Shown here one piece after another: positions 1-11,286 of a DNA stretch of 64,000 bases. How positions within the stretch are numbered: the stretch's first letter is position 1; each line of letters opens with the position of its first letter. The notes below the pieces were generated by a model. That model was not told the origin of the DNA. It saw only the letters and a list, made by a program, of their open reading frames with translations, and did no database searches. The stretch comes from Gossypium raimondii. Taxonomy: Eukaryota; Streptophyta; Magnoliopsida; Malvales; Malvaceae. The stretch is taken from positions 15,213,874 through 15,277,873 of the forward strand of contig NC_068573.1 in NCBI RefSeq assembly GCF_025698545.1, in the 5' to 3' direction. A program made the position numbers and the translations under genes.

Positions 1-43
1 TGGAGAAAATCCAACTAAAAAAATTATACGAAATAAAATGGGA

Positions 44-162
44 GGGGTGCAATACGAGGACTTCCCAGGAGGTCACCCATCCTAGTACTACTCTCGCCCA
101 GGCACGCTTGACTACGGAGTTCAGATGGGATGCAGTGCATTAGTGCTGGTATGATCGTACCC
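44..162 (-). rRNA. 5S rRNA, copy 1, intact
   Basis: 119 nt. GTACCC in place of GCACCC at the 5' end and AATACG near the 3' end. Confidence 0.95.
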
Positions 163-345
163 GTCAACTCTAGCGCAATCTATTAATATAAAGGCTGCCC
201 TTATCGCACTTGCGCCTCGAATTTGAATGCAAATTCGTCCAAATATTGTTTCAAATTATTTATATCGCAAAACGCAAATAATGAATGAGTTAGACCACGT
301 GGAGAAAATGCAACTAAAAAAAACATTATATGAAATAAAATGGGA

Positions 346-464
346 TGGGTGCAACACGAGGACTTCCCAGGATGTCACCCACCCTAGTAATACTCTCGCC
401 CAAGCACGCTTCACTGCGGCATTTGAATAGGATCCGGTGCATTAGTCCTGGTATGATAGCACCC
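346..464 (-). rRNA. 5S rRNA, copy 2, intact length
   Basis: 119 nt with CACCCTAGTAATAC and GCATTTGAATAGG variants. Two promoter-like segments lie upstream. Confidence 0.93.
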
Positions 465-597
465 GTCAACTCTTGCGCAATCCATTCATATAAAGGCTGC
501 CCCTTATCGCACTTGCGCAATCCATTCATATAAGGAATTAGTTACACCACGTGAAGAAAATGCAACTACAAAAAATATTATATGAAATAAAATGGGA
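465..597 (-). repeat. Short spacer with duplicated promoter segment
   Basis: Spacing to the next gene is 252 bp instead of about 300. The segment CTTGCGCAATCCATTCATATA occurs twice, ending near 492 and 532, so two TATA-like elements stand upstream of copy 2, and the central spacer (the TTCGACCAAATATCG part) is missing. Same structure at 12601-12732. Confidence 0.75.
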
Positions 598-716
598 AGG
601 GTTCCACGCGAGGACTTCCCAGGAGGTCACCCATCCTCGTACTACTCTCGCCCAAACGCACTTAACTGTGGAGTTCTGATGGGATCCGATGCATTAGTGC
701 TAGTATGATCGCACCC
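598..716 (-). rRNA. 5S rRNA, copy 3, intact length
   Basis: 119 nt; GGGTTCCACGCG at the 3' end, CCCAAACGC in the A-box region. Confidence 0.93.
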
Positions 717-900
717 ATCAACTCTTGTGCAATCTATTCATATAAAGGTTGGCACTTATCGCAAATGCGGCTCGAATTTTAATGCAAATTCGACAAAATA
801 TCGTTTCAAATTAGGTATTTCGTAGAACGCAAATAACGAATAAGTTACACCACGTGAAGAAAATGCAGCAAATAAAAATATTATATGAAATAAAATGGGA

Positions 901-1019
901 GGGGTGCAACACGAGGACCTCCTAGGAGGCCACCCATCCTAGTACTACTCTCATCCAAGCACGCTTAACTGTAGAGTTCTGATGGGATCCGGTACATTAG
1001 TGCTGGTATCATAGCTCCC
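901..1019 (-). rRNA. 5S rRNA, copy 4, intact length
   Basis: 119 nt; CATAGCTCCC at the 5' end and GGTACATTAG. Confidence 0.93.
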
Positions 1020-1203
1020 ATCAACTCTTGTGCAATCTAATGATATAAAGGATGCCCCTTATCGCACTTGCGCCTCGAATTTGGATGCAAATTCGACCAA
1101 ATATCGTTTTAAATTATTTATTTCGCAAAACGCGAATAACGAATGAGTTACACCACGTGGAGAAAATGCAACCAAAAAAAATATTATATGATATAAAATG
1201 GCA

Positions 1204-1322
1204 GGGGTGCAACACGAGGACTTCCTAGGAGGTCACTCATCCTCGTACTACTCTCGCCCAAGCACGCTTCAATGCAGAGTTCTGATGGGATCCGATGCAT
1301 TAGTGCTAGTATGATCACACCC
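1204..1322 (-). rRNA. 5S rRNA, copy 5, intact
   Basis: 119 nt; CCTCGTAC, CTTCAATGC and GATCACACCC variants. Confidence 0.94.
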
Positions 1323-1503
1323 ATCAACTCTTGTGCAAGCTATTCATATAAAGGTTGCCCCTTATCGCAAATGCGCCTCAAATTTTAATGCAAATTCGAC
1401 TAAATATCGTTTCAAATTATTTATTTCGCAAAACGCAAGTAACGAATGAGTTACACCACGTGAAGAAAATGCAACTAAAAAAATTATATGAAATAAAATG
1501 GGA

Positions 1504-1622
1504 GGGGTACAATACGAGGACTTCCAAGGAGGTCACCCATCCTAGTACTACTCTCGCCCAGGCACGCTTAACTACGGCGTTTTGATGGGATCCGGTGCAT
1601 TAGTGCTGGTATGATCGCATCG
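1504..1622 (-). rRNA. 5S rRNA, copy 6, near intact
   Basis: 3' part clean (GGGGTACAATACG); signature changes begin at the 5' end and go on into the spacer. Confidence 0.92.
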
Positions 1623-1798
1623 CACAACCCTTGCATAATCTAATCATATAAAGGTCGCCCTTATCGCACTTTGCCTCAATTTTAATTCAAATTAATCGAA
1701 TATCGCTTCAAATTATTTATTTCGATAACGCAAATAACGAATGAGTTACACCACGGGAGAAAATGCGACTAAAAAATATTATATGAAATAAAATGGGA

Positions 1799-1917
1799 GG
1801 TACAAAGACTAAGACTTCCCAAAGCAGTCACCCATCCTCGTACTACTCTCGCCCAAGCACGCTTCAATGCGGAGTTCTGATGGGACCCTATGCATTAGGG
1901 CTAGTATAATCGCACCC
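1799..1917 (-). rRNA. 5S rRNA, copy 7, altered 3' end
   Basis: 3' end reads GGTACAAAGACTAAG; the rest is close to copy 5 type. Confidence 0.88.
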
Positions 1918-2099
1918 GTCAACTCTTGTGTAATCTACTCATATAAAGGTTGGCACTTATCGCAAATACGCCTCGAATTTTAATGCAGATTCGACCAAAT
2001 ATCGTTTCAAATTATTTATCTCGCAAAACGCAAATAACGAATGAGTTACACCATGTGAAGAAAATGCAACAAATAAAAATTATATGAAATAAAATGGGA

Positions 2100-2210
2100 G
2101 GGGTGCAATACGAGGACTTCCCCGGAGGTTACCCATCCTAGTACTACTCGCCACGACGCTGACAAATGAGTTCGATGGGATCCGTGCATTAGTGTCGGTA
2201 TGATCGCACC
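2100..2210 (-). rRNA. 5S rRNA, copy 8, altered
   Basis: 3' third clean, then signature changes. Confidence 0.88.
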
Positions 2211-2396
2211 TGGCCAACTCATGCTAATCTATTCATATAAAGGCTGCCCCTTATCGCATTTGCGCCTCAAATTTTAATGCAAATTCGACCAAATATCGTT
2301 TCAAATTATCTATTTCGTAAAACGCAAATATCGAATGGGTTACACCACGTGGAGAAAATGCAACTAACAAAAAACATTATAGGAAATAAAATGGGA

Positions 2397-2515
2397 GGGG
2401 TGCAACACGAGGACTTCCCAGGAGGTCATCCATCCTAGTTCTACTCTCGCCCAAATGCGCTTAACTGCGGAGTTCTGATGGGATCCGGAGCATTAGTGCT
2501 GGTATGATCGCCCCC
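2397..2515 (-). rRNA. 5S rRNA, copy 9, intact
   Basis: 119 nt; AGTTCTAC, CCAAATGCGC and GGAGCATTAG variants. Confidence 0.94.
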
Positions 2516-2696
2516 GTCAACTCTTGCGCAATATATTCATATAAAGGCTGCCCCTTATTCCACTTGTGCCTTGAATGTGAAGGCAAATTGGAGAAAATAT
2601 CGTTTCAATTTATTTATCTTGCAAAACACAAATAACGAATGACTTACACCACGTGGAGCAAATGCAACAAAAAAAATTATATGAAATAAAATGGGA

Positions 2697-2815
2697 GGGG
2701 TGCAACACGAGGACTTCCCAGGAGGTCACCCATCCTAGTACTACTCTCGCCCAAGCACGCTTAACTACGGCGTTTTGATGGGATCCGGTGCATTAGTGCT
2801 GGTATGATTGCACCC
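2697..2815 (-). rRNA. 5S rRNA, copy 10, intact
   Basis: 119 nt; ACTACGGCGTTTTG, shared with copies 6, 11 and 23. Confidence 0.95.
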
Positions 2816-3000
2816 GTCACCTCTTGCGCAATCTATTCATATAAAGGCTGCCCCTGATCCCATTTGCGCCTCGAAGTTTAATACAAATTCGACCAAATAT
2901 TGTTTCAAATTATTTAGTTCGCATAACGCAAATAACGAATGAGTTACACCACGTGGAGAAAATGCAACTAACAAAAAACATTATATGAAATAAAATTGGA

Positions 3001-3119
3001 GGGGTGCAACAGGAGGACTTCCAAGGAGGTCACCCATCCTAGTACTACTCTCGCCCAGGCACGCTTAACTACGGCGTTTTGATGGGATCCGGTGCATTAG
3101 TGCTGGTATGATCGCACCT
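3001..3119 (-). rRNA. 5S rRNA, copy 11, intact
   Basis: 119 nt; AACAGGAGG near the 3' end. Confidence 0.95.
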
Positions 3120-3302
3120 GTCAACTCTTGCGCAATCTATTCATATAAAGGCTGCCCCTTATCGCACTTGCGCCTCGAATTTTAATTCAAGTTTGGCCAA
3201 ATATTGTTTCAAATTATTTATTTCGCATAACGCAAATAACAAATGAGTTACACCACGTGGAGGAAATGCAACTAAAAACATATTATATAAAATAAAATGG
3301 GA

Positions 3303-3421
3303 GGGGTGCAACACGAGGACTTCCCAGGAGGTCACCCATCCTCATACTACTCTCACCCAAGAACGCTTCAATGCGGAGTTCTGATTGGACCCGATGCATT
3401 AGGGCTAGTATGATCGCACCC
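3303..3421 (-). rRNA. 5S rRNA, copy 12, intact
   Basis: 119 nt; GATTGGACCC removes the BamHI site. Confidence 0.94.
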
Positions 3422-3603
3422 GTCAACTCTTGTGCAATCTATTCATATAAAGGTTGGCACTTATCGAAAATGTGCCTCGAATTTTAATACAGATTCGACC
3501 AAATATCGTTCCAAATTATTTATTTCGCAAAACGCAAATAACGAATGAGTTACACCACGTGAAGAAAATGCAACAAATAAAAATTATATGAAATAAAATG
3601 GGA

Positions 3604-3716
3604 GGGGTGCAATACGAGGACTTCCGAGGAGGTCACCCATCCTACTACTACTCTTGCCTGTGCACGCTTGATCATGAGCTCGATGGGATCCGCATTAGTG
3701 CCGGTATGATCGCACT
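3604..3716 (-). rRNA. 5S rRNA, copy 13, altered
   Basis: 3' third clean (CCTACTACTAC), then signature changes. Confidence 0.88.
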
Positions 3717-3900
3717 CCACAACTCTTGCGCAATCTATTCATATAAAGGTCTGTCCCTTATCGTGACTTATGCCGAATTTTAATGCAAATTCGATCAATA
3801 TCATTTCAAATTATTTATTTCTCAAAACGAAAATAATGAATGAGTTACACCATGTGGAGAAAATGCAACTAACAAAAACATTATATGAAATAAAATGGGA

Positions 3901-4012
3901 GGTGCAACACGAGGACTTCCCAGAGGTTACCCATCCTAGTACTACTTTCGCCAAGCAAATAACTACGGAGTTCGATGGGATCCGGTGCATTAGTGCCGGT
4001 ATGATCACACCC
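3901..4012 (-). rRNA. 5S rRNA, copy 14, altered
   Basis: Signature changes; unusual CAAGCAAATAAC in the A-box region. Confidence 0.87.
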
Positions 4013-4194
4013 GCCAACTTTTGCGCAATCTATTCATATAAAGGCGCCTTTATCAAGACATGCGCTCGAATTTGAATGCAAATTCGACCAAATATCGTTT
4101 CAATTTATTTATTTCGCAAAACGCGAATAACGAATGAGTTACACCACGTGGAGAAAATGCAACTAAAAAAAATATTATATGAAATAAAATGGGA

Positions 4195-4313
4195 GGGGAG
4201 CAACACGAGGACTTCCAAGGAGGTCACCCATCCTAGTTCTACTCTTGCCCAAATATGCTTAACTGCGGAGTTCTGATGGGATCTAGAGCATTAGTGCTGG
4301 TATGATCGCACCC
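4195..4313 (-). rRNA. 5S rRNA, copy 15, intact length
   Basis: 119 nt; GGGGAGCAAC, AGTTCTAC and ATCTAGAGC variants. Confidence 0.93.
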
Positions 4314-4494
4314 GTCAACTCTTGTGCAATATATTCATATAAAGGCTGCCCCTTATCCCACTTGCGCCTTGAACTTGAAGGCAAATTAGACAAAATATCG
4401 TTTCAATTTATTTATTTTGCAAAACACAAATAACGAATGAGTTACACCAGGTGGAGCAAATGCAACAAAAAAAATTATATGAAATAAAATGGGA

Positions 4495-4609
4495 GTGGCG
4501 CAACTCGAGGACTTCCTGTGAGGTCACCCATCCTAGTACTACTCTCGCCAAGCACGCTTAACTACGGCTTTTGATGGGATTTCGCATTAGTGCCGGTATG
4601 ATCGCACCC
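4495..4609 (-). rRNA. 5S rRNA, copy 16, altered
   Basis: GTGGCGCAACTCG at the 3' end; TTTATG-type promoter. Confidence 0.88.
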
Positions 4610-4786
4610 GCCAACTTTTGCGCAATCTATTCATAAAAAGGTCGCCCTTATCGATTTGGCGCCGAATTTGAATGCAAATTCAACCAAATATTGTTTCAAT
4701 TATTTATTTCAAAACGCTAATAACGAATGAGTTACACCACATGGAGAAAATGCAACTAACAAAAACATTATATGTAATAAAATGGA

Positions 4787-4899
4787 GGAGTGCAACACGA
4801 GGACTTCCAGAGGTCACCCATGCTAGTTCTACTCGCCCAAATAAGCTTAATCATGGAGTTCGATGGGATCCGGAGCATTAGTGCCGGTATGATCGACCC
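4787..4899 (-). rRNA. 5S rRNA, copy 17, altered
   Basis: Signature changes; AGTTCTAC, AAATAAGC. Confidence 0.87.
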
Positions 4900-5076
4900 A
4901 CAACTCTTGCGTAATCTATTCATATATAGCTCGCTTCTTATTGCACTTGCGCCAAACCTAATACAAATTCACCAAATATCGCTCCAAATTATTTATTTCA
5001 CAAAACGCAAATAACTAATGTGTTACACCACGCCGAGAAAACGGAACTAAAAAACCATTATATGAATTAAAATGGA

Positions 5077-5190
5077 GGGTGCAACACGAGGACTTCCTGT
5101 AAGGTCACCCATCCTATTACTACTCTCGCCAAGCACGCTTAATCGCAGAAGTTCGATGGGATCCGGCATTAGTGTGGTATGATCGCACCC
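5077..5190 (-). rRNA. 5S rRNA, copy 18, altered
   Basis: Signature changes; pairs with copy 28. Confidence 0.88.
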
Positions 5191-5365
5191 ATCGCCTCTT
5201 GCAATCTATTCATATAAAGGTCTCTTATCGCACTTGTGCCTCAATTTAAATACAAATTCACCAAATATCGCTCCAAGTTATGTATTTCACAAAACGTAAA
5301 TAACGAATGAGTTACACCACGCCGAGAAAATGCAACTAAAAAACATTATATGAAATAAAATGGGA

Positions 5366-5478
5366 GGGTGCAACACGAGGACTTCCTGTGAGGTCACCCA
5401 TCCTAGTACTACTATCGCCAAAGCCGCTTAATCGCAGAGTTCGATGGGATCCGCATTAGTGCCGGTATGGTCGCACCT
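5366..5478 (-). rRNA. 5S rRNA, copy 19, altered
   Basis: Signature changes; ATGGTCGCACC shared with copies 21, 29 and 31. Confidence 0.88.
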
Positions 5479-5658
5479 TCAACTCTTGGGCGATCTATTC
5501 ATATAAAGGTCGTCTCTTATCGCACTTATGCCTAAATTGAATACAAATTCGACCAAATATCGTTCCAAATTATTTATTTCACAAAACGCAAATAATGAAT
5601 GTGTTACACCACGTCGAGAAAACGCAACTAAAAAAACTATTATATGAATTAAAATAGA

Positions 5659-5770
5659 GGGTGCAACACGAGGACTTCTCAAGGTCACCCATCCTAGTAC
5701 TACTCTCGCCACGCACGCTTAATCGCAGAGTTTTGATGGGATCCGCATTAGTGCCGGTATGATCGCACTC
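5659..5770 (-). rRNA. 5S rRNA, copy 20, altered
   Basis: Signature changes; CTTCTCAAGGTC at the C-box side. Confidence 0.87.
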
Positions 5771-5949
5771 GCCAACTCTTGTGCAATCTATTCATATAAA
5801 GGCGCCTCTTATCGACTTGCGCTCGAATTTAAATACAAATTCACCAAATATCGCTCCAAGTTATGTATTTCACAAAACGCAAATAACGTAATGAGTTACA
5901 CCACGCCGAGAAAATGCAACTAAAAAACATTATATGAAATAAAATGGGA

Positions 5950-6061
5950 GGGTGCAACACGAGGACTTCCTGCGAGGTCACCCATCCTAGTACTATTATC
6001 GCCAAGCGCTTAATCGCAGAAGTTCGATTGATCCGTGCATTAGTGCTCGATGGTCGCACCT
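5950..6061 (-). rRNA. 5S rRNA, copy 21, altered
   Basis: Signature changes; CGATTGATCC loses a GG. Confidence 0.87.
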
Positions 6062-6243
6062 TCAACTCTTGCGCGATCTATTCATATAAAGGCTGTCTCT
6101 TATCGCACTTGCGCCTCGAAATTGAATACAAATTGGACCAAATATCGTTCCAAATTATTTATTTCACAAAACGCGAATAACGAATGAGTTACACCACGTC
6201 GAGAAAAAAAACTAAAAAAACCATTATATGAATTAAAATGGGA

Positions 6244-6362
6244 GGGGTGCAACACGAGGACTTCCCAGGAGGTCACCCATCCTAGTACTACTCTCACCCA
6301 AGCACGCTTAACTGCGGAGTTCTGATGGGATCCGGTGCATTAGTGCTGGTATGATCGCACCC
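6244..6362 (-). rRNA. 5S rRNA, copy 22, intact
   Basis: 119 nt, close to consensus (CTCACCC in the IE region). Confidence 0.96.
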
Positions 6363-6544
6363 GTCAACTCTTGCGCAATATCTTCATATAAAGGCTGCCC
6401 CTTATCTCACTTGCGCCTTGAACTTGAAGGCAAATTAGACAAAATATCGTTTCAATTTATTTATTTTGCAAAACACAAATAACGAATGAGTTACACCAGG
6501 AGGAGCAAATGCAACAAAAAAAAATTATATGAAATAAAATGGGA

Positions 6545-6663
6545 GTGGCGCAACTCGAGGACTTCCCATGAGGTCACCCATCCTAGTACTACTCTCGCCC
6601 AAGCACGCTTAACTACGGCGTTTTGATGGGATCCGGTGCATTAGTGCTGGTATGATCGCACCC
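6545..6663 (-). rRNA. 5S rRNA, copy 23, intact length
   Basis: 119 nt; GTGGCGCAACTCG; upstream element TTTATG. Confidence 0.93.
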
Positions 6664-6843
6664 GTCAACTTTTGCGCAATCTATTCATAAAAGGTCATCT
6701 TATCAAGATTTGCTACTCAATTTGAATGCAAATTCACCAAATATCGCTTTCAAATTATTTATTTCCCAAAATGCTAATAACGAATGAGTTACACCACGGG
6801 AGAAAATGCAACTAACAAAAACATTATATGAAATAAAATGGGA

Positions 6844-6957
6844 GGTGCAACACGAGGACTTCCTGTGAGGTTACCCATCCTAGTACTACTTTCTACCAAG
6901 CAATTTCAACTACGGAGTTTTGATGGGATCCGCATTAGTGTTGGTATGATCACACCC
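6844..6957 (-). rRNA. 5S rRNA, copy 24, altered
   Basis: Signature changes; CAAGCAATTTCAAC as in copy 14. Confidence 0.86.
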
Positions 6958-7134
6958 GCCAACTTTTGCGCAATCTATTCATATAAAGGTCGCCCTTATC
7001 AAGATTTTGGCGCTCAATTTGAATGCAAATTCACCAAATATCGTTTAATTTATTTATTTCGCAAAACGCTAATAACGAATGAGTTACACCACGGGAGAAA
7101 ATGCAACTAAAAAAATATTATATGAAATAAATGG

Positions 7135-7251
7135 GGGGAGCAACACGAGGACTTCCAAGGAGGTCACCCATCCTAGTTCTACTCGTGCCTAAATATGCTT
7201 AATCATGGAGTTCGATGGGATCTAGAGCATTAGTGTCGGTATGATCGCACC
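7135..7251 (-). rRNA. 5S rRNA, copy 25, altered
   Basis: Pairs with copy 15 (GGGAGCAAC, ATCTAGAGC) plus signature changes. Confidence 0.88.
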
Positions 7252-7431
7252 TGGCCAACTCTTGCTAATATATTCATGTAAAGGTCGCCCTTATCCGCTT
7301 GCGCTTTGAACTTGAAGGCAAATTAGACAAAATATCGTTTCAATTTATTTATTTTGCAAAACACAAATAACGAATGATTTACACCAGGTGGAGCAAATGC
7401 AACAAAAAAAATTATATGAAATAAAATGGGA

Positions 7432-7550
7432 GTGGCGCAACTCGAGGACTTCCCAGGAGGTCACCCATCCTAGTACTACTCTCGCCCAAGCACGCTTAAC
7501 TATGGCGTTTTGATGGGATTCGGTGCATTAGTGCTGGTATGATCGCACCC
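7432..7550 (-). rRNA. 5S rRNA, copy 26, intact length
   Basis: 119 nt; clean partner of copy 16, with GTGGCGCAACTCG and GGGATTCGG; TTTATG-type promoter. Confidence 0.93.
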
Positions 7551-7735
7551 GTCAACTTTTGCGCAATCTATTCATAAAAAGGCTGCCCCTTATCGCACTT
7601 GCGCCTCGAATTTGAATGCAAATTCAACCAAATATCGTTTCAAATTATTTATTTCACAAAACGCGAATAACGAATGAGTTACACCACATGGAGAAAATGC
7701 AACTAACAAAAAACATTATATGTAATAAAATGGGA

Positions 7736-7848
7736 GGAGTACAACACGAGGACTTCCCAGGAGGTCACCCATGCTAGTTCTACTCTCGCCCAAATAAGCT
7801 TAATCATGAGTTCGATGGGATCCTATATTAGTGCCGGTATGATCGACC
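7736..7848 (-). rRNA. 5S rRNA, copy 27, altered
   Basis: 3' half clean (GGAGTACAAC), 5' half altered. Confidence 0.88.
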
Positions 7849-8025
7849 ACAACTCTTGCGTAATCTATTCATATATAGCTCGCTTCTTATTGCACTTGCG
7901 CCAAATCGAATACAAATTCACCAAATATCGCTCCAAATTATTTATTTCACAAAACGCAAATAACGAATGTGTTACACCACGCCGAGAAAACGCAACTAAA
8001 AAACCATTATATGAATTAAATGGGA

Positions 8026-8140
8026 GGGTGCAACACGAGGACTTCCTGTAAGGTCACCCATCCTAGTACTACTCTCGCCAAGCACGCTTAATCGCAGAAG
8101 TTCGATGGGATCCGTGCATTAGTGTTGGTATGATCGCACC
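8026..8140 (-). rRNA. 5S rRNA, copy 28, altered
   Basis: Signature changes. Confidence 0.88.
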
Positions 8141-8320
8141 GCCAACTCTTGCGCAATCTATTCATATAAAGGTCGCTTATCGCACTTTGCGCCCAAATTT
8201 AAATACAAATTCACCAAATATCGTTCCAAGTTATGTATTTCACAAAACGTAAATAACGAATGAGTTACACCACGTCGAGAAAATGCAACTAAAAAAAATA
8301 TTATATGAAATAAAATGGGA

Positions 8321-8439
8321 GGGATGCAACACGAGGACTTCCCAGGAGGTCACCCATCCTAGTACTACTATCGCCCAAGCGCGCTTAACTGCAGAGTTCT
8401 GATGGGATCCGGTGCATTAGTGCTGGTATGGTCGCACCC
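8321..8439 (-). rRNA. 5S rRNA, copy 29, intact
   Basis: 119 nt; GGGATGCAAC and ATGGTCGCACCC; clean partner of copy 19. Confidence 0.94.
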
Positions 8440-8623
8440 TTCAACTCTTGGGCGATCTATTCATATAAAGGCTGTCTCTTATCGCACTTGCGCCTCGAAA
8501 TTGAATACAAATTCGACCAAATATCGTTCCAAATTATTTATTTCACAAAACGCAAATAATGAATGTGTTACACCACGTCGAGAAAACGCAACTAAAAAAA
8601 CCATTATATGAATTAAAATGGGA

Positions 8624-8740
8624 GGGGTGCAACACGAGGACTTCCCTGAAGGTCACCCATCCTAGTACTACTCTCGCCCAAGCACGCTTAACTGCAGAAG
8701 TTCGATGGGATCCGGCATTAGTGTTGGTATGATCGCACCC
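8624..8740 (-). rRNA. 5S rRNA, copy 30, slightly altered
   Basis: Mostly clean with CCTGAAGG and AGAAGTTCG. Confidence 0.92.
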
Positions 8741-8923
8741 GTCAACTCTTGCGCAATCTATTCATATAAAGGCTGCCTCTTATCGCACTTGCGCCTCGAA
8801 TTTAAATACAAATTCGACCAAATATCGTTCCAAGTTATGTATTTCACAAAACGTAAATAACGAATGAGTTACACCACGTCGAGAAAATGCAACTAAAAAA
8901 AACATTATATTAAATAAAATGGA

Positions 8924-9036
8924 GGGTGCAACACGAGGACTTCCTGTAAGGTCACCCATCCTAGTACTACTATCGCCAAGCGCCGCTTAATCGCAGAGTT
9001 CGATTGATCCGCATTAGTGCCGGTATGGTCGCACCT
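8924..9036 (-). rRNA. 5S rRNA, copy 31, altered
   Basis: Signature changes; CGATTGATCC as in copy 21. Confidence 0.87.
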
Positions 9037-9208
9037 TCAACTCTTGCGCGATCTATTCATATAAAGGTCGCTCTTATCGCACTTGCGCCAAATTGAATAC
9101 AAATTCACCAAATATCGCTCCAAATTATTTATTTCACAAAACGCAAATAACGTAATGAGTTACACCACGCCGAGAAAAAACTAAAAACCATTATACTAAT
9201 TAAATGGA

Positions 9209-9321
9209 GGGTGCAACATGAGGATTTCTGCGAGGTCACCCATCCTAGTACTACTCTCGCCAAGCACGCTTGATCATGAGTTCGATGGGATCCGTGCATT
9301 AGTGCTGGTATGATCGCACCC
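9209..9321 (-). rRNA. 5S rRNA, copy 32, altered
   Basis: Signature changes; ACATGAGGATTTC near the 3' end. Confidence 0.87.
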
Positions 9322-9501
9322 GCCAACTCTTGCGCAATATCTTCATATAAAGGCTGCCCCTTATCCCACTTGCGCCTTGAACTTGAAGGCAAATTAGACA
9401 AAATATCGTTTCAATTTATTTATTTTGCAAAACACAAATAACGAATGAGTTACACCAGGAGGAGCAAATGCAACAAAAAAAATTATATGAAATAAAATGG
9501 A

Positions 9502-9616
9502 GTGGCGAACTCGAGGACTTCCTGTGAGGTCACCCATCCTAGTACTACTCTCGCCCAAGCACGCTTAACTATGGCGTTTTGATGGGATCCGCATTAGTGC
9601 CGGTATGATCGCATCT
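9502..9616 (-). rRNA. 5S rRNA, copy 33, altered
   Basis: GTGGCGAACTCG; TTTATG-type promoter; pairs with copy 23. Confidence 0.87.
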
Positions 9617-9800
9617 GGCCAACTTTTTGCAATCTATTCATAAAAAGGTCGCCTTTATCAAGATTTTGTGCCTCAATTTGAATGCAAATTCACCAAATAT
9701 CGTTTCAAATTATTTATTTCGCAAAATGCGAATAACGAATGAGTTACACCACGTGGAGAAAATGCAACTAACAAAAAACATTATATGAAATAAAATGGGA

Positions 9801-9919
9801 GGGGTGCAACACGAGGACTTCTCAGGAGGTCACCCATGCTAGTTCTACTCTCTCCCAAATATGCTTAACTGCGGAGTTCTGATGGGATCCGGAGCATTAG
9901 TGCTGGTATGATCGGACCC
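9801..9919 (-). rRNA. 5S rRNA, copy 34, intact
   Basis: 119 nt; AGTTCTACTCTCTCCC, CGGAGCATT, ATCGGACCC. Confidence 0.94.
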
Positions 9920-10100
9920 GTCAGCTCTTGCGCAATATATTCATATAAAGGCTGCTCTTCATGCCACTTGCACATTGAATTTGAAGGCAAATTAGACAAA
10001 ATATCGACTCAATTTATTTATTTTGCAAAACACAAATAACGAATGAGTTACACCAGGTGGAGCAAATGCAACAAAAAAAATTATATGAAATAAAATGGAA

Positions 10101-10219
10101 GTGGTGCATCACGAGGACTTCCCAGTAGGTCACCCATCCTAGTACTACTATCGCCCTAGCACACTTAACTGCAGAGTTCTGATGGGATCCGATGCATTTG
10201 TGCTGGTATGATCGCACCC
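10101..10219 (-). rRNA. 5S rRNA, copy 35, intact
   Basis: 119 nt; GTGGTGCATCACG at the 3' end, CCCTAGCACAC. Confidence 0.94.
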
Positions 10220-10395
10220 GTCAACTCTTGCGCAATCTATTCATATAAAGGTCATCTTATCGCACTTGGCGCCAAACCTAATACAAATTCACCAAATATC
10301 GCTCCAAATTATTTATTTCACAAAACGCAAATAACTAATGTGTTGCACCACGCCGAAAACGCAACTAAAAAACCATTATATGAATTAAAATGGGA

Positions 10396-10509
10396 GGGTG
10401 CAACACGAGGACTTCCCGTAAAGTCACCCATCCTAGTACTACTCTCCCAAGCACGCTTAACTACTTGAGTTCGATGGGATCCGGCATTAGTGCTAGTATG
10501 ATCACACCC
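10396..10509 (-). rRNA. 5S rRNA, copy 36, altered
   Basis: Signature changes; ATCACACCC 5' end. Confidence 0.88.
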
Positions 10510-10688
10510 ACAACTCTTGCTAATCTATTCATATATAGGTCGCCTCTTATTGCACTTATACTCGAATTTAAATACAAATTCGACCAAATATCGCTCCAAG
10601 TTATGTATTTCACAAAACGCTAATAACGAATGAGTTACACCACGCCGAGAAAATGCAACTAAAAAACATTATATGAAATAAAATGGGA

Positions 10689-10801
10689 GGGTGCAACACG
10701 AGGACTTCGTGAGGTCACCCATCCTAGTACTACACTCGCTTTCAAGACGCTTGATCATGGAGTTCGATTGATCCGTGCATTATCACTGGTATGATCGCAT
10801 C
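10689..10801 (-). rRNA. 5S rRNA, copy 37, altered
   Basis: Signature changes; CTTTCAAGACGC and TATCACTGG. Confidence 0.86.
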
Positions 10802-10985
10802 TGGCCAACTCTAGCGCAATCTATTAATATAAAGGTCGCCTTTTCAAGATTTTGCCTCGAATTTGAATGCAAATTCCACCAAATATCATTTCAAATTATG
10901 TATTTCGCACAACGCAAATAACGAATGAGTTACACCACATGGAGAAAATGTGACTAAAAAAAATATTATATGAAATAAAATGGGA

Positions 10986-11104
10986 GGGGTGCAACACGAG
11001 GACTTCCCAGGAGGTCACCCATCCTCGTACTACTGTCGCCCAAGCACGCTTCAATGCGGAGTTCTGATGGGATCCGATGCATTAGTGCTAGTATGATTGC
11101 ACCC
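10986..11104 (-). rRNA. 5S rRNA, copy 38, intact
   Basis: 119 nt; CCTCGTACTACTG, CTTCAATGC, similar to copy 5. Confidence 0.94.
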
Positions 11105-11286
11105 GTCAACTCTTGTGCCATCTATTCATATAAAGGTTGCCCCTTATCGCAAATGCGCCTCGAATTTTAATGCAAATTCGACCAAATATTGTTTCAAATT
11201 ATTTATTTCGCAAAACGCAAATAACGAACGAGTTACACCACGTGAAGAAATTGCAACTAAAAAAAATTATATGAAATAAAATGGGA

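Larger units (their letters stand above)
44..1203 (-). repeat. 4-unit block matching 12188-13338 (copies 1-4 and 42-45)
   Basis: Copies 2 and 43 share CACCCTAGTAATAC and the short spacer with a second promoter-like segment; 3 and 44 share GGGTTC and ACGCGAGG; 4 and 45 share GGTACATTAG and CATAGCTCCC. The match ends in the spacer after copies 4 and 45. Copies 78 and 79 (22729-23325) match 44 and 45 as well. Confidence 0.8.
3901..9800 (-). repeat. 10-unit block present twice (copies 14-23 and 24-33)
   Basis: The second block starts at 6844. Units ten apart share rare variants: GGGAGCAAC in copies 15 and 25, GTGGCG in 16, 26 and again 23, 33, AGTTCTACTC with AAATAAGC in 17 and 27, the AATATCTTCAT spacer after 22 and 32, and the odd CAAGCAA centre in 14 and 24. 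Spacing is about 2,940-2,957 bp. Confidence 0.8.
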
